Assembly: GCA_041395105.1 (NCBI GenBank)
Contig: JAWLBB010000001.1
Span: 310,001 to 374,000 of the forward strand
Direction of reading: 5' to 3'
Length of the DNA stretch: 64,000 nucleotides
DNA from: Opitutaceae bacterium
GTDB taxonomy: Bacteria > Verrucomicrobiota > Verrucomicrobiia > Opitutales > Opitutaceae
Shown here: positions 8,485-17,105 of the stretch, piece by piece
Numbering within the stretch: the stretch's first letter is position 1
Layout: the number at the start of each line of letters is the position of its first letter
The notes under the pieces: generated by a model
What the model saw: the letters and a program-made list of their open reading frames with translations, nothing else
The model's database searches: none
What the model was told of the DNA's origin: nothing
Translations under genes and position numbers: made by a program

Positions 8485-9819
8485 ATGCGAATCCCCAAAC
8501 GCTTTGAGCTGATCACCCTCGGCGAGGAACTTCTACTCGGACTGACCCCCAACACCCACCTGACCTTCATTGGTCAGCAGCTCGGAAAGTACGGCGTCGA
8601 TCTGCAACGGAACGTCACCATACCGGATGATGCCGACGGCATCGGCCGGCAGTTCCGCGAGAGCTGGGCCCGCGCGGATGTCATCATCACCACGGGAGGT
8701 CTCGGCCCGACCTGCGATGACCGGACCCGGGAGACCATTGCCGAGGTCCTGGGCCGGGCACTGGTCTTTGATCCCGAAACCGAGGCGGCCATTCGAGAAC
8801 GCTTCAAGCGCTTCGACCGGCCGGTCACACCGAACAACCTCAAGCAGGCCTACCATCCTGAGGGGTCCCAGGTGATCGCCAATCCCCACGGGACGGCCCC
8901 CGGCATCTGGCACGAGCAGGATGGAAAGATCCTCATCATGCTTCCGGGCCCGCCCAACGAACTCCAGCCCATGCTGGTGGACTCTGTCATTCCCCGCCTG
9001 GCGGAGCGGGGCTGGCTCTCGTCACAGGAAGCCTATGTGCAGCTCCGGACCGCAGGGATCGGGGAGTCTGCCCTGGAGACACTGCTGCAGCCGGTCTTCA
9101 ACCAGCACCCCGGGCTCAACGTGGCCTATTGCGCCCATCAGGGCCAGGTCGACGTCCGTCTGAGTTCACCCGGGGAACGAATCGACCGTGAACAGCTCGA
9201 GAAGATCGCGGAGGCCTGCCGGGAGAAACTCGGCGATGATTTCGTGTGCTTTGGACACGGATCGATGGTCAAGGTCATTTCCGATTTCCTGCGCAACCAC
9301 GGCTATCAGCTGGCCATTGCCGAGTCGTGCACCGGCGGGCTCATGTCGAATAATTTCACCGATCTGCCGGGCGCCTCCAAGTTCTTTTCCGGCGGCATCA
9401 TCTGCTACAGCAACGCCTGCAAGGTCGAAATGCTCGACGTGCCCGAATGTCTGCTCAAACAACATGGGGCGGTCAGTGCGGAAGCAGCCGTTGCCATGGC
9501 AGCCGGGGTGGCGGAACGGCTCGATGCGGACTTCGGTCTGAGTATCACAGGATTTGCCGGTCCCTGTGGCGGTAATGCCGAAAATCCCGTCGGAACCATC
9601 TTCATCGGACTGCACACCCCGAAAGGGATCTGGTCCAAACGGGTCAATTATCCGGGTTCACGAACCGCCGTCAAACAGAGGGCGGTCAATGCGGCTCTCG
9701 ACTGGCTTCGGCGCGTCCTTGTTGCTCACGAGGGCGACGGGGGCGATGGAAAACGCTCGTCCCGGGTCGAGGCCGGAAAAATCATCCAGCTGCAACCGGG
9801 AGACGGCACCCCCGCTTAG
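8485..9819 (+). CDS. cinA: CinA family protein (MoCF-like domain plus nicotinamide-nucleotide amidase domain)
   Basis: The product is 444 residues when started at 8485 (MRIPKRFELITLGEE). The first, molybdopterin-binding-like domain (ITLGEELLLGLT, ITTGGLGPTCDDRTRETIAE) hydrolyses ADP-ribose or NAD-derived compounds in characterised relatives. The C-terminal domain from about residue 255 (IAESCTGGLMSNNFTDLPGASKFFSGGIICYSN, LSITGFAGP) is the nicotinamide-nucleotide amidase of pyridine nucleotide salvage. A 34-residue tail after the amidase domain has no family match that I recognise. An in-frame GTG/ATG further upstream (8407) would add a non-conserved stretch. The secreted-protein gene at 9882 follows after 62 bp and may share the transcript. 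Confidence 0.9.
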   Translation: MRIPKRFELITLGEELLLGLTPNTHLTFIGQQLGKYGVDLQRNVTIPDDADGIGRQFRESWARADVIITTGGLGPTCDDRTRETIAEVLGRALVFDPETEAAIRERFKRFDRPVTPNNLKQAYHPEGSQVIANPHGTAPGIWHEQDGKILIMLPGPPNELQPMLVDSVIPRLAERGWLSSQEAYVQLRTAGIGESALETLLQPVFNQHPGLNVAYCAHQGQVDVRLSSPGERIDREQLEKIAEACREKLGDDFVCFGHGSMVKVISDFLRNHGYQLAIAESCTGGLMSNNFTDLPGASKFFSGGIICYSNACKVEMLDVPECLLKQHGAVSAEAAVAMAAGVAERLDADFGLSITGFAGPCGGNAENPVGTIFIGLHTPKGIWSKRVNYPGSRTAVKQRAVNAALDWLRRVLVAHEGDGGDGKRSSRVEAGKIIQLQPGDGTPA

Positions 9820-9881
9820 GCCGGCGGCTACGCGGGCAAACGGGATTTGCTTTCGAAACGAGACTCGCGGAACATCCCGTC

Positions 9882-11228
9882 ATGCCAACGCGGTTCCGCT
9901 TCCTTCGACCCCTCCTGACTCTGGTTGTCGTGCTGGGACTCCTTTCTTCCCAGGCGCCCGCCAAGAAATCCGCAGGCAACTCCGCATCGATTTCCGAGGA
10001 GGAACTTCGGGCGAGAGTCGAAGTCATGGCGGATTCGTTTTCGGGACAGCTCGGTTCCCTCTCCTTGAGGGTCTCGGCGGACACGGCCGACAATGATATC
10101 CGAAGAGCGGTGCTTTTTCTCAAGATGCGGGTGATCACCATCATCGAGACCGCCGTGGACAACCCGAGCGCCATGACCGCTTACCTGGATCTCTGGTCCC
10201 TGGCCTATCAGATGGAGGTCTTTTTCGAAAACGGGCTGGAGGTGGAGAACGCCACCAGCCAACTCGGCGAATACCGGACGCAATACATCACGTTCTTCAA
10301 GAACATCCATGACAGTTTCGAGAAGACAGCGGCCACCTTCCTTCCCCCGGAAAGCCTGAAACAGGCGATCGACGGCGTTGATGAGTATGTCCGGAATTTC
10401 ACCATTGCCGGAGAGGGTGCCAACGTCACCCGAATCAGTTTTACCGATACGGCGGTCGGCGGGATGCTTGGCGGGGTCATGAGTCTTCCGATGGCTCCTT
10501 TCCGGGCGATGGAAGGTGTCGGCAAGGGCGGCGACGCAGCCGAGAGTCTCGTCACGGTGGCCAACCGCTTCACCACGGTGGTTGAGCGGATGCCCGAACA
10601 TATCGGGTGGCAGTTGGAGATGCTCATGCTCGACGGCCGTCGCGATGTGAATGAGTTGCTCACCCAGTCGAATGAACAGATGGCCGCGGTGCAGACGGCC
10701 CTGGAACAGGTGCAGGCCGCCTTGAAGGATGTGCAGGTCATTGGAAGCCAGGCCGAGACGGTCACGACTTCGGTGGAGCGCACGGTCACCGCGCTCGATA
10801 CGTCCGCCGGTTCCCTCGATGCCCTGCTCAAGACCTACAAGGACACCATGATGACGCTCTATCCGCCGGCCACCCCGGAGGAGAAAGCACAGGAGGCCGC
10901 CCGAAAGGCGGCCCAACCGGAGACGCTGTCCAAGCCTTTCGACATCAACGACTACACGACTGCGTTGGCCGGACTGACCGCGGCTTCCGCCGAGCTTAAG
11001 TCGCTGCTGGTCGAACTTCAAACCACCCTCGACGGCGATTCGTTTGCGCGGGTGATCGAAGGTGCCGGCAAGGTGACCGCTGTCGCTCTCCAGGAATCCA
11101 CCCAGAGTGTGGATGGAATGATCGATCGGACCTTCCGGCGCGCCGTTCAGGTGCTCTTGGTCGCCTTCGGCCTGGCCGTGGTCTTCCTTATCCTCTCCCG
11201 CTGGGTCATCCGGAAGAAAGCGGCCTGA
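9882..11228 (+). CDS. Exported helical protein with a C-terminal membrane anchor, function unknown
   Basis: I do not recognise the family of this 448-residue protein. It starts with an uncleaved anchor or signal peptide (LLTLVVVLGLLSSQAPA, residues 11-27) and ends in one transmembrane helix with a positive tail (VLLVAFGLAVVFLILSRWVIRKKAA). Between them the sequence is almost all helix-forming. A probable coiled coil lies at about residues 250-320 (QMAAVQTALEQVQAALKDVQ...VTTSVERTVTALDTSAGSLDALL), and a second helical stretch follows at 355-410. The topology fits a periplasmic coiled-coil protein anchored in the inner membrane, loosely like methyl-accepting or envelope-spanning proteins, but no signalling hairpin motif is seen. 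It lies downstream of cinA. Confidence 0.75.
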   Translation: MPTRFRFLRPLLTLVVVLGLLSSQAPAKKSAGNSASISEEELRARVEVMADSFSGQLGSLSLRVSADTADNDIRRAVLFLKMRVITIIETAVDNPSAMTAYLDLWSLAYQMEVFFENGLEVENATSQLGEYRTQYITFFKNIHDSFEKTAATFLPPESLKQAIDGVDEYVRNFTIAGEGANVTRISFTDTAVGGMLGGVMSLPMAPFRAMEGVGKGGDAAESLVTVANRFTTVVERMPEHIGWQLEMLMLDGRRDVNELLTQSNEQMAAVQTALEQVQAALKDVQVIGSQAETVTTSVERTVTALDTSAGSLDALLKTYKDTMMTLYPPATPEEKAQEAARKAAQPETLSKPFDINDYTTALAGLTAASAELKSLLVELQTTLDGDSFARVIEGAGKVTAVALQESTQSVDGMIDRTFRRAVQVLLVAFGLAVVFLILSRWVIRKKAA

Positions 11229-11268
11229 AGAGGCGCGTTTCTTCAGGGTGGAAAGAAGTAAGCCGGTT

Positions 11269-12462
11269 TCAGCCGCTGACTTCCTCAATCACCAGACGCT
11301 GCCCGAAGAGGGTCTTGTCGGCTGCATTGAGCCGGGTGGTCAGATCTTCGAGCGGCCGGATCTGCGCCTTCAGCGATTCCGGGCGGGACCGGTTGACCAG
11401 GGTATTCCAGTAAACGAGCCGTGCTCCCGGTCGGGCCGCTCTCAGAATCGCCTTGAGCAGGTGCTGGTAGGCGGCCTCCGAGGTGCCCTCAAACAGTCCG
11501 CCGAGGTCGAAGCGGTCGACGCTGCCGGCCGGAAGAGTGCCCAGAGCACCTTCGAGACTCTGGGCGCGCCAGGAAATCCGATCGAGGCGTTCGCAAATGG
11601 CGGCATGGTGTCGTGCCCGGTAGAGGGTGGGCAGGGCATCGCCGTGGTCGCCCCGGAGCATCCAGTGAAGGTAGGGATTGGCCGACGGATCCTGGCTGAC
11701 GAGCTGTTGACGCAGCCGGAGGCAGATCCCGTCCCACGCTCCCTTATCAAGCGATACCTTCTTTCCCGCATCCTCGTCACCGACCGCGGCCAATCGCGAA
11801 AAAGCCGCCCGGTAAGCGATCCGCCAGCGGTGGGTGTTCCACTTGGAATCATGAAATCGAGCGCGCTCCGACTCGTCTCTTCGGGTCAGCAGGGCATCGA
11901 TCTTGGCCTTGCCCGCGGCGGTTGGCAGAAGGCGCCGTCGGAAGGCAGCCAGCTGAAGCTCGAATCTCCCGATGCCACCGATCCCGTCGGATCCCACCCG
12001 CCGGACTGCTTTCCAGAAGGCTTTTTCAGCGGCCGGAGCCGATTCAAGGACGTCTGCGAGCAGGGCGGGCCGCCGGATGCTGGCCCGGGAACCCATCAGC
12101 TCGAGGAGCTCACCGTGCCCGAGAGTCCTGAAGGCGAGCGATTTGAGTTTTCCACAGGCGATCTGCGCCGGATTGGGGTCGACCGCGATAACCTGACCCG
12201 GATCGGCGGTCAGCAGGGCGAGAGCGTGATCGCCGCTGCCGGCGACCGAGACCACGGATTCTCCGGGCCGCGTCCCGAGGGCATCAAGGAGGGTGTCGGT
12301 ATCCTCCCAGGATTGGGAAAGGAGGATATCGCCGGGGCCGGCTTCGCGATCGGTGTCTCTGGTCATGAAATGCGGACGGGCAGACGGATGATCGGCCCAG
12401 CTCTGGCCTTCGACCGATCGGAGGAATTCTTCAGTCCCAGATAATCCGGATTGTGCCTGCAC
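11269..12462 (-). CDS. DUF3419 / BtaA-like S-adenosylmethionine 3-amino-3-carboxypropyl transferase
   Basis: The 397-residue protein shows the pattern of the BtaA family: LSQSWEDTDTLLDALGTRPGESVVSVAGSGDHALALLTADPGQVIAVDPNPAQIACGKLKSLA-type motifs at about residues 45-105. These comprise the SQ-x-WED block, the SAM-binding loop VAGSGDH and the acidic VDPNPAQ end of strand 2. Near the C-terminus RPGARLVYWNTLVNRSRPE is also family-like. Characterised BtaA enzymes move the aminocarboxypropyl group of SAM onto diacylglycerol, the first step to the phosphorus-free betaine lipid DGTS. No BtaB methyltransferase is adjacent, so the final product here is unknown. It converges with the 9882-11228 gene. 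Confidence 0.75.
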   Translation of the reverse strand: MQAQSGLSGTEEFLRSVEGQSWADHPSARPHFMTRDTDREAGPGDILLSQSWEDTDTLLDALGTRPGESVVSVAGSGDHALALLTADPGQVIAVDPNPAQIACGKLKSLAFRTLGHGELLELMGSRASIRRPALLADVLESAPAAEKAFWKAVRRVGSDGIGGIGRFELQLAAFRRRLLPTAAGKAKIDALLTRRDESERARFHDSKWNTHRWRIAYRAAFSRLAAVGDEDAGKKVSLDKGAWDGICLRLRQQLVSQDPSANPYLHWMLRGDHGDALPTLYRARHHAAICERLDRISWRAQSLEGALGTLPAGSVDRFDLGGLFEGTSEAAYQHLLKAILRAARPGARLVYWNTLVNRSRPESLKAQIRPLEDLTTRLNAADKTLFGQRLVIEEVSG

Positions 12463-12538
12463 GGCAAGGCTTTGGGTGGCGAATCGGCGGCCGGAAAAGG
12501 ATGATGCACAGGATAGGAGAACCCCTGGTTTGGTTTTG

Positions 12539-12633
12539 CCTGCAAGAGAGGCTTTGCGCCTCGATCCTCGTCTTGCCTGTAGGAGAGGCTTTACGCCTCG
12601 ATCGTCAGAACTCGAAGCGTAAAGCCTTCCTCC
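12539..12633. repeat. Dispersed palindromic repeat, AGGAGAGGCTTTACGCCTCG type
   Basis: There are two direct copies (12539-12566 and 12576-12603) of a motif with core GAGAGGCTTTACGCCTCGAT, followed by an inverted copy (12612-12633). Copy 2 and the inverted copy can fold into a stem. The same core recurs at 19352-19420 and 31651-31891. The repeats lie in the upstream region of the MarR-GNAT gene. Confidence 0.75.
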
Positions 12634-12686
12634 CTTTCCCCTTCTTTTATGTTGTCACTTACGTAATCAATGACTTAAATGGGGCA

Positions 12687-13655
12687 ATGACCCCCTCCGA
12701 TCCACCCGATCTGCTCAACCTCTCCTCACGACTCCATCGATTGGGTCGGCGTACGGCCGAGGGTGTCGACACCGTCACACGGGAGATGGAACTGGAGGCG
12801 GAGCCACGGTGGTTTGCCGGCCTGCGGCTCCTCGGTGAGCACGGACCACTCGGCATCACCGAGATCGCCCGGTCCCTCGGGCAGACCCATCCGGCCATCG
12901 TGCAGCTGGCCCGGACCCTCGATGTCCGCGGTCTCACCCGCGACCGGCGTGACTCGAACGACGAGCGTCGCCGTCTCATCGTCCTCAGCAGAAAGGGAAG
13001 GGAACTGGTCGATGAGCTGCGGGTGCTCTGGCAGGCCCAGGAATCCGCGATCGAGCATTGGACCCGGGAGGCCGGTGTGGATCTCTCCGCCATCCTGACT
13101 TCCCTGGAAGCCCTGCTTGATCGTGAGCCGATGGACGAGCGTATCCGCAGGGAATTACGCCGCATGGATTATGAAGCGGTCGTGATCCAGCCGATGGCGC
13201 CGGGCGAGGAGGACCGCTTTGCCGAACTCAACCGGAATTGGATTGAGGCCTATTTTGATATGGAGGAACCGGATCGGCAGGTTCTCTACCATCCGCGCGA
13301 GACCATCCTCAAGGCGGGGGGACAGGTCTATATGGCCCGGCTGGACGCGGAGATCGTGGGCACCTGCGCCCTGCTCAAGAGAGACTCCGTTACCTTCGAA
13401 CTGGCCAAGATGGCGGTCGCTCCCGAGGCCCACGGACGACAGGTGGGCGCACGGCTCTGCGATCATGTCATCGCTGAGGCGAAACGGCTCGGGGCCAAGA
13501 CGTTGCTTCTCCAGACCAACCGCAAGCTCGAGACAGCCGTGAATCTCTACCGGAGTCGCGGATGGGTGGAGGACAAAGTGCCGCCGGCGGGCGACCACTA
13601 CGCCCGGGCGGATCTCCCGATGCGGCTTGAGCTGGAAGGGTCGACGCTGGCTTGA
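12687..13655 (+). CDS. MarR-type regulator fused to a GNAT acetyltransferase
   Basis: The product is 322 residues from ATG 12687 (MTPSDPPDLLNLSSRLHR). The longer frame upstream is only the repeat region. Residues 1-150 form a MarR winged-helix domain: GITEIARSLGQTHPAIVQLARTL is the helix-turn-helix, and RRDSNDERRRLIVLSRKGREL is the wing. Residues 155-322 form a GNAT domain, with the acetyl-CoA loop in VAPEAHGRQVGARLCDHVIAEA and the C-terminal LYRSRGW block. Such fusions may acetylate a small molecule or protein and regulate the gene for it. The upstream DNA has the 8-bp palindrome TTACGTAA (12659-12666), a possible operator. The next gene, holA, begins 43 bp later. Confidence 0.87.
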   Translation: MTPSDPPDLLNLSSRLHRLGRRTAEGVDTVTREMELEAEPRWFAGLRLLGEHGPLGITEIARSLGQTHPAIVQLARTLDVRGLTRDRRDSNDERRRLIVLSRKGRELVDELRVLWQAQESAIEHWTREAGVDLSAILTSLEALLDREPMDERIRRELRRMDYEAVVIQPMAPGEEDRFAELNRNWIEAYFDMEEPDRQVLYHPRETILKAGGQVYMARLDAEIVGTCALLKRDSVTFELAKMAVAPEAHGRQVGARLCDHVIAEAKRLGAKTLLLQTNRKLETAVNLYRSRGWVEDKVPPAGDHYARADLPMRLELEGSTLA

Positions 13656-13698
13656 TTCCGAGACGCGTGCGGTGTTGTCTGGACCTTTCCCATCTCCC

Positions 13699-14811
13699 AT
13701 GGCGACCGATTCCCGGCAATTCACCTATATCTGCGGCCCCGATGACTTCCTCGTCAATCGGATCGCCCGGGTGCGCTTCGCGGGGATGGCCGAAGGTCTG
13801 GATGAATTCTCCTCGGAGGTCATCAGCGGCTTCACCAACAACATCGGCGAAGTGGAGGCGACGATCAACCGGCTGCGCGACGCAGTCCAGACCCTCGGTC
13901 TTTTCGGTGATCGCAAGGCGGTCTGGCTCAAGGATGTCAATTTCCTGGCCGACTCGGTCACGGGACGGGCGGAGGGTACCCTGAAGCTGCTGGACGAGCT
14001 GAAAGCGATCCTCGAGGGAATTGTCGCCGACGAAGTCGCCCTCCTCATCTCGGCCTCGCCGGTCGATCGTCGCCGCGTCTTTCCCAAGTGGATGGAAAAG
14101 AACAGCGATTTTCAGCTGGTGACCGACAGCGGGGGAGGGATGGGCTGGGAGGACCTGGCGGCGGAGGAGTCGGCGGGGATGGATATCCGGTTCGCCCCGG
14201 GTGCGATCGAGCTGCTGGTCGCCAAGATCAACGGGAACGCCCGTCTTTTTGTCGAAGAGGTCCGCAAGCTCATCACCTATTGCGATGAAGTCGGTGGGGT
14301 CATCGATGCCCGGATGATCGACGAGCTGGTCCCGTCCTTTGGGGAAGGGGATTTCTTTGAGGCGACCGAAGCTTTCTTTGCCCGCGACCCCGAATGGTGC
14401 GTGCAGGCCCTTCGACGTCATTTCTTCGCAGGCAACGACGCCCGCCCCCTGCTGAGCTCGCTGCAGAACCGCAACCGCCTCCTCATCCAGTTGGGCTCGC
14501 TCAAGGACTCTGGATTCCTGCGCCTGGCCGGCGGCGGGATCGACAAGAAATCCTTCGAGCGTTCGGCCGCCCGCTATGGCGGCGTCTTCGGTTCGTCGAA
14601 GGAGAAGAACCCGATGAACGTCTTTACCCAGAATCCCTGGTACATGGGCAAGCTGGTCGGTAAGGCGGAGCTGCCCGGCCTGCGCAGCCTGATCAATCAT
14701 CAGCTCGAGTTCCGCCGGGCTTTTGCCGAGACAATCGAGCGGCCGAACGACCAGGAAGACATTCTCCGGGCCATGATGCTGCGGTGCCTTTCGACGGGCG
14801 GGAAGCAATGA
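13699..14811 (+). CDS. holA: DNA polymerase III delta subunit
   Basis: Delta opens the DnaN clamp within the clamp loader. The product is 370 residues when started at 13699 (MATDSRQFTYICGPDDFLVNRIAR). It has the HolA plan: a degenerate AAA+ domain starting with the YxxxGxDxFL block, the turn LGLFGDRKAVWLKDVNFL near residue 70, the lid, and the C-terminal collar helices from about residue 215. HolA is poorly conserved, and the middle blocks (FLVNRIARVRF, NGNARLFVEEVRKLITYC) support the call. The stop overlaps the start of the next gene (ATGA at 14808-14811), so translation is probably coupled. The beta clamp target, dnaN, is at the left end of the window. Confidence 0.87.
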   Translation: MATDSRQFTYICGPDDFLVNRIARVRFAGMAEGLDEFSSEVISGFTNNIGEVEATINRLRDAVQTLGLFGDRKAVWLKDVNFLADSVTGRAEGTLKLLDELKAILEGIVADEVALLISASPVDRRRVFPKWMEKNSDFQLVTDSGGGMGWEDLAAEESAGMDIRFAPGAIELLVAKINGNARLFVEEVRKLITYCDEVGGVIDARMIDELVPSFGEGDFFEATEAFFARDPEWCVQALRRHFFAGNDARPLLSSLQNRNRLLIQLGSLKDSGFLRLAGGGIDKKSFERSAARYGGVFGSSKEKNPMNVFTQNPWYMGKLVGKAELPGLRSLINHQLEFRRAFAETIERPNDQEDILRAMMLRCLSTGGKQ

Positions 14812-15587
14812 AAATCTTTGGTATCCAATTTTCAATTACATGGCAGGACAAGCCCGCCAATTTCACCCGGGTGGGTGACCTGGTGGCCGAAGCCGGTCCG
14901 CCGGCCGGTTCGCTCATCGTTCTGCCCGAGATGTTCGCCACCGGGTTCAGTATGGAGGTCGACGCGGTGGTCGACGAGGGCAAGGAACCGACGGAGGTCT
15001 TTCTCGGTTCCCTGGCCGCCCGCCATGGCTGCTTTGTCATCGCCGGCCGGGTCAGCCGGGCGGAGGACGGACTCGGCTCGAACGAAGCGATCGTGGTCGG
15101 ACCGGACGGCCGGGTGATCCAACGCTACCGCAAGATGCACCCGTTCAGTTACGGTGGGGAAGACGAGCACTACGCGGCCGGTCGGGAACCGGTCCTCTTT
15201 GAGTGGCACGGAATGAAGGTCTGCCCCCTGGTCTGTTACGATCTGCGCTTTCCGGAGGTCTTCCGGACGGCGGTGGTCCGGGGCGCCGAGTGCTTTGCCG
15301 TCATCGCCAATTGGCCCCGGGCCCGTCAGATGCACTGGGAACAGCTTCTCAAGGCCCGCGCCATTGAAAACCAGGCTTACGTCGTCGGCGTCAACCGGGT
15401 CGGATCGGATCCGAATGTGAAATACCGGGGCGGCTCCCTCATCATCGATCCCCGGGGTGAGGTTCTCGCCGGGGCGGGCGACGAAGAGGTTGTCCTTTCG
15501 GCGGATATCGATCCGGCGGCACTCGACGAATACCGGCAACGCTTCCCGGCCCTGCGGGACATCCACCCGGATTTCGTCCGGCCCTGA
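14808..15587 (+). CDS. Carbon-nitrogen hydrolase, omega-amidase type
   Basis: This 259-residue enzyme of the nitrilase superfamily has the catalytic triad in view: Glu in LPEMFATGFSM, Lys in YRKMHPFSYGGEDEHY, and Cys in PLVCYDLRFPEVFR. The sequence after the Lys and Cys is that of the Nit2/YafV group. This group hydrolyses 2-oxoglutaramate and 2-oxosuccinamate, or 2-oxo-4-methylthiobutanamide-type amides in methionine salvage. Length is normal. The ATG at 14808 overlaps the holA stop by 4 bases, which fixes the start. The pairing with holA is probably of transcriptional rather than functional meaning. Confidence 0.9.
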   Translation: MKIFGIQFSITWQDKPANFTRVGDLVAEAGPPAGSLIVLPEMFATGFSMEVDAVVDEGKEPTEVFLGSLAARHGCFVIAGRVSRAEDGLGSNEAIVVGPDGRVIQRYRKMHPFSYGGEDEHYAAGREPVLFEWHGMKVCPLVCYDLRFPEVFRTAVVRGAECFAVIANWPRARQMHWEQLLKARAIENQAYVVGVNRVGSDPNVKYRGGSLIIDPRGEVLAGAGDEEVVLSADIDPAALDEYRQRFPALRDIHPDFVRP

Positions 15588-15596
15588 GCGGTCGGC

Positions 15597-16256
15597 TCAA
15601 GCGAGGCGCAGGGTACGATTTATCGTACGGGCCACTTCCTCACCAAGAAGCCGGCTTCCTTCCCCGGTGAAGTGGACATTGGCCGGGAGTTGGACCGAGG
15701 CGAGGTAAGGTCGGATGAAACCGTGAAGATCGGTCACGCTCACCCCGGCTTCGGTCATGAGGGCCACGGCCCGTCGGTTGACCTCCGACTCGTCGCCGGG
15801 CAACCGTCCGTCGGCGCCTTCGGGCACCGGTGTGGTTGTGGCGAAAAGAAGCCGCGCGCCGGTATTCTTCAGTTGATCGAGAATTTGCCGCAGATTGGCT
15901 GCATACTCCTCGACTGAGCGGACCCGGACACCGGTCACATCCATCCGGTCGTCCCTGATGCGCCTGATGTCGTGCAGGCCGAAATTGAAGTGGATCAGAT
16001 CCCAGCGGGTGTTACCCAGCCAGCGGATGAGATTCTCCAGTCCATGAGAGGTATCCCGCCCATTCTCGGGTATGCGATGAACGTTGGCCTTGCCGGCCAG
16101 GCGCTCCCGGACAGTCAGGGTGTAGCCGATGGAGATCGAATCGCCGATCAGGAGAATGCGCGGAAGATGGGGAAGATCCGTTACCGGGGCGAAGGCGGGA
16201 TTCCTGGGATCGTCGGCGGAGTAGGTGGGCACGGCGGGAAATCTGCGGGTCACCAT
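15597..16256 (-). CDS. SGNH/GDSL-family hydrolase
   Basis: The product has the SGNH blocks in order: block I RILLIGDSISIGYT (catalytic Ser in GDSIS), block II around PENGRDT, block III HFNFGLHD (Asn and Asp), and block V VHFTGEGSRLLGEEV (catalytic His). Such enzymes are esterases or lipases acting on acylated sugars or lipids. The start is uncertain. The frame is open to 16472, which would overlap the divergent FKBP gene. Conservation begins at about PAFAPVTDLPH, so the ATG at 16256 (219 residues) is the most economical, with 16334 as another option. No signal peptide is visible with any start. It ends 9 bp from the stop of the omega-amidase gene. Confidence 0.8.
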   Translation of the reverse strand: MVTRRFPAVPTYSADDPRNPAFAPVTDLPHLPRILLIGDSISIGYTLTVRERLAGKANVHRIPENGRDTSHGLENLIRWLGNTRWDLIHFNFGLHDIRRIRDDRMDVTGVRVRSVEEYAANLRQILDQLKNTGARLLFATTTPVPEGADGRLPGDESEVNRRAVALMTEAGVSVTDLHGFIRPYLASVQLPANVHFTGEGSRLLGEEVARTINRTLRLA

Positions 16257-16446
16257 CCGGACGGGCAAGCGCCCAATGGCAGTTGTGGTGGGTCGGGACG
16301 GACCGCCGGGCCGTCCATTCGGAAGCGGCTCCATACCGGGCCGACGGACAGGGTTTGCAGTTTGCACCCGTCGTAATGGGCCCGGGAAAAAATTCCGTTG
16401 TCCGGAACAAGGGACTGTGGAGAATCCCGTCAACAAGGTGTTTCCC

Positions 16447-16920
16447 ATGATCCCGTCGACCCGATCCCTCACATCTCTCCTGTTCCTGTTCTGTCTCGCC
16501 TCGATCGGTCTGGATGCCGCGCCCCGAGGAACCTACCCGGCGGAGGACGAGGATGTCATCGACCAGAATTGGCCGGGATACATGGAAACGCCCTCCGGAT
16601 TGCGCTACATCGTCCAGCAGGAGGGGACGGGTCCCAAACCCCTGCGGGGGATGAAGATCTCGGTGGTCTACACCGCCTTCCTGATCGATGGCACCAAGTT
16701 CAATGAGAACCTCGACCGCGAGAATCCCTTCATTTTCCGGCTCGGGAGTGGGGAAGTGATCCTCGGCTGGGAAGAAGCCTTTTCCGACATGCGCAAGGGA
16801 GAGAAACGGGTCCTCATCGTCCCCCAGGCCCTCGGTTATGGCCTGCGCGGCCTGGGCGAGAAAGTGCCCCGCCGGGCCACCCTCATCTTCTACGTCGAGG
16901 TCGTCGATATCGAGGGTTGA
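16447..16920 (+). CDS. Secreted FKBP-type peptidyl-prolyl cis-trans isomerase
   Basis: This is a single-domain FKBP of 157 residues. The signal peptide (TSLLFLFCLASIGLDAAPR) indicates export, possibly to the periplasm, where it would help fold other exported proteins. After an acidic linker the FKBP fold runs from about residue 45 to the end. It has LRYIVQQEGTGPKPLRGMKISVVYTAFLIDGTKFNENLDRENPF-like features: active-site residues Y and F around VVYTAFL, the F-x-F strand FIFRLG, GEVILGWEEAF, and MRKGEKRVLIVP. The loop YGLRGLGEKVPRRATLIFYVEVVDI closes the domain. I prefer the ATG at 16447 because it gives the signal peptide. Confidence 0.9.
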   Translation: MIPSTRSLTSLLFLFCLASIGLDAAPRGTYPAEDEDVIDQNWPGYMETPSGLRYIVQQEGTGPKPLRGMKISVVYTAFLIDGTKFNENLDRENPFIFRLGSGEVILGWEEAFSDMRKGEKRVLIVPQALGYGLRGLGEKVPRRATLIFYVEVVDIEG

Positions 16921-16956
16921 ATCCGGCAGGTCCTTCATCGGGCAGTACAAAGTGAA

Positions 16957-16999
16957 CCGCCCATCACCACTCCCTCCTTTCTCCCGTAGTGACGGGCGG
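16957..16999 (+). terminator. Likely terminator after the FKBP gene
   Basis: Arms CCGCCCATCAC and GTGACGGGCGG pair at 10 of 11 positions across a 21-nt loop, followed by CTTTTG. It starts 37 bp after the FKBP stop codon. The loop is long, so efficiency is uncertain. Confidence 0.45.
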
Positions 17000-17105
17000 C
17001 TTTTGCCGGATCACGACTGTCGATCCCCCTTCGGTCTGAGGCGCTCAGTATCGAGATTCAGTCGGGGCTCCGGTTGTTGTTGCTGTTCATGAACCCAGCA
17101 GGATT

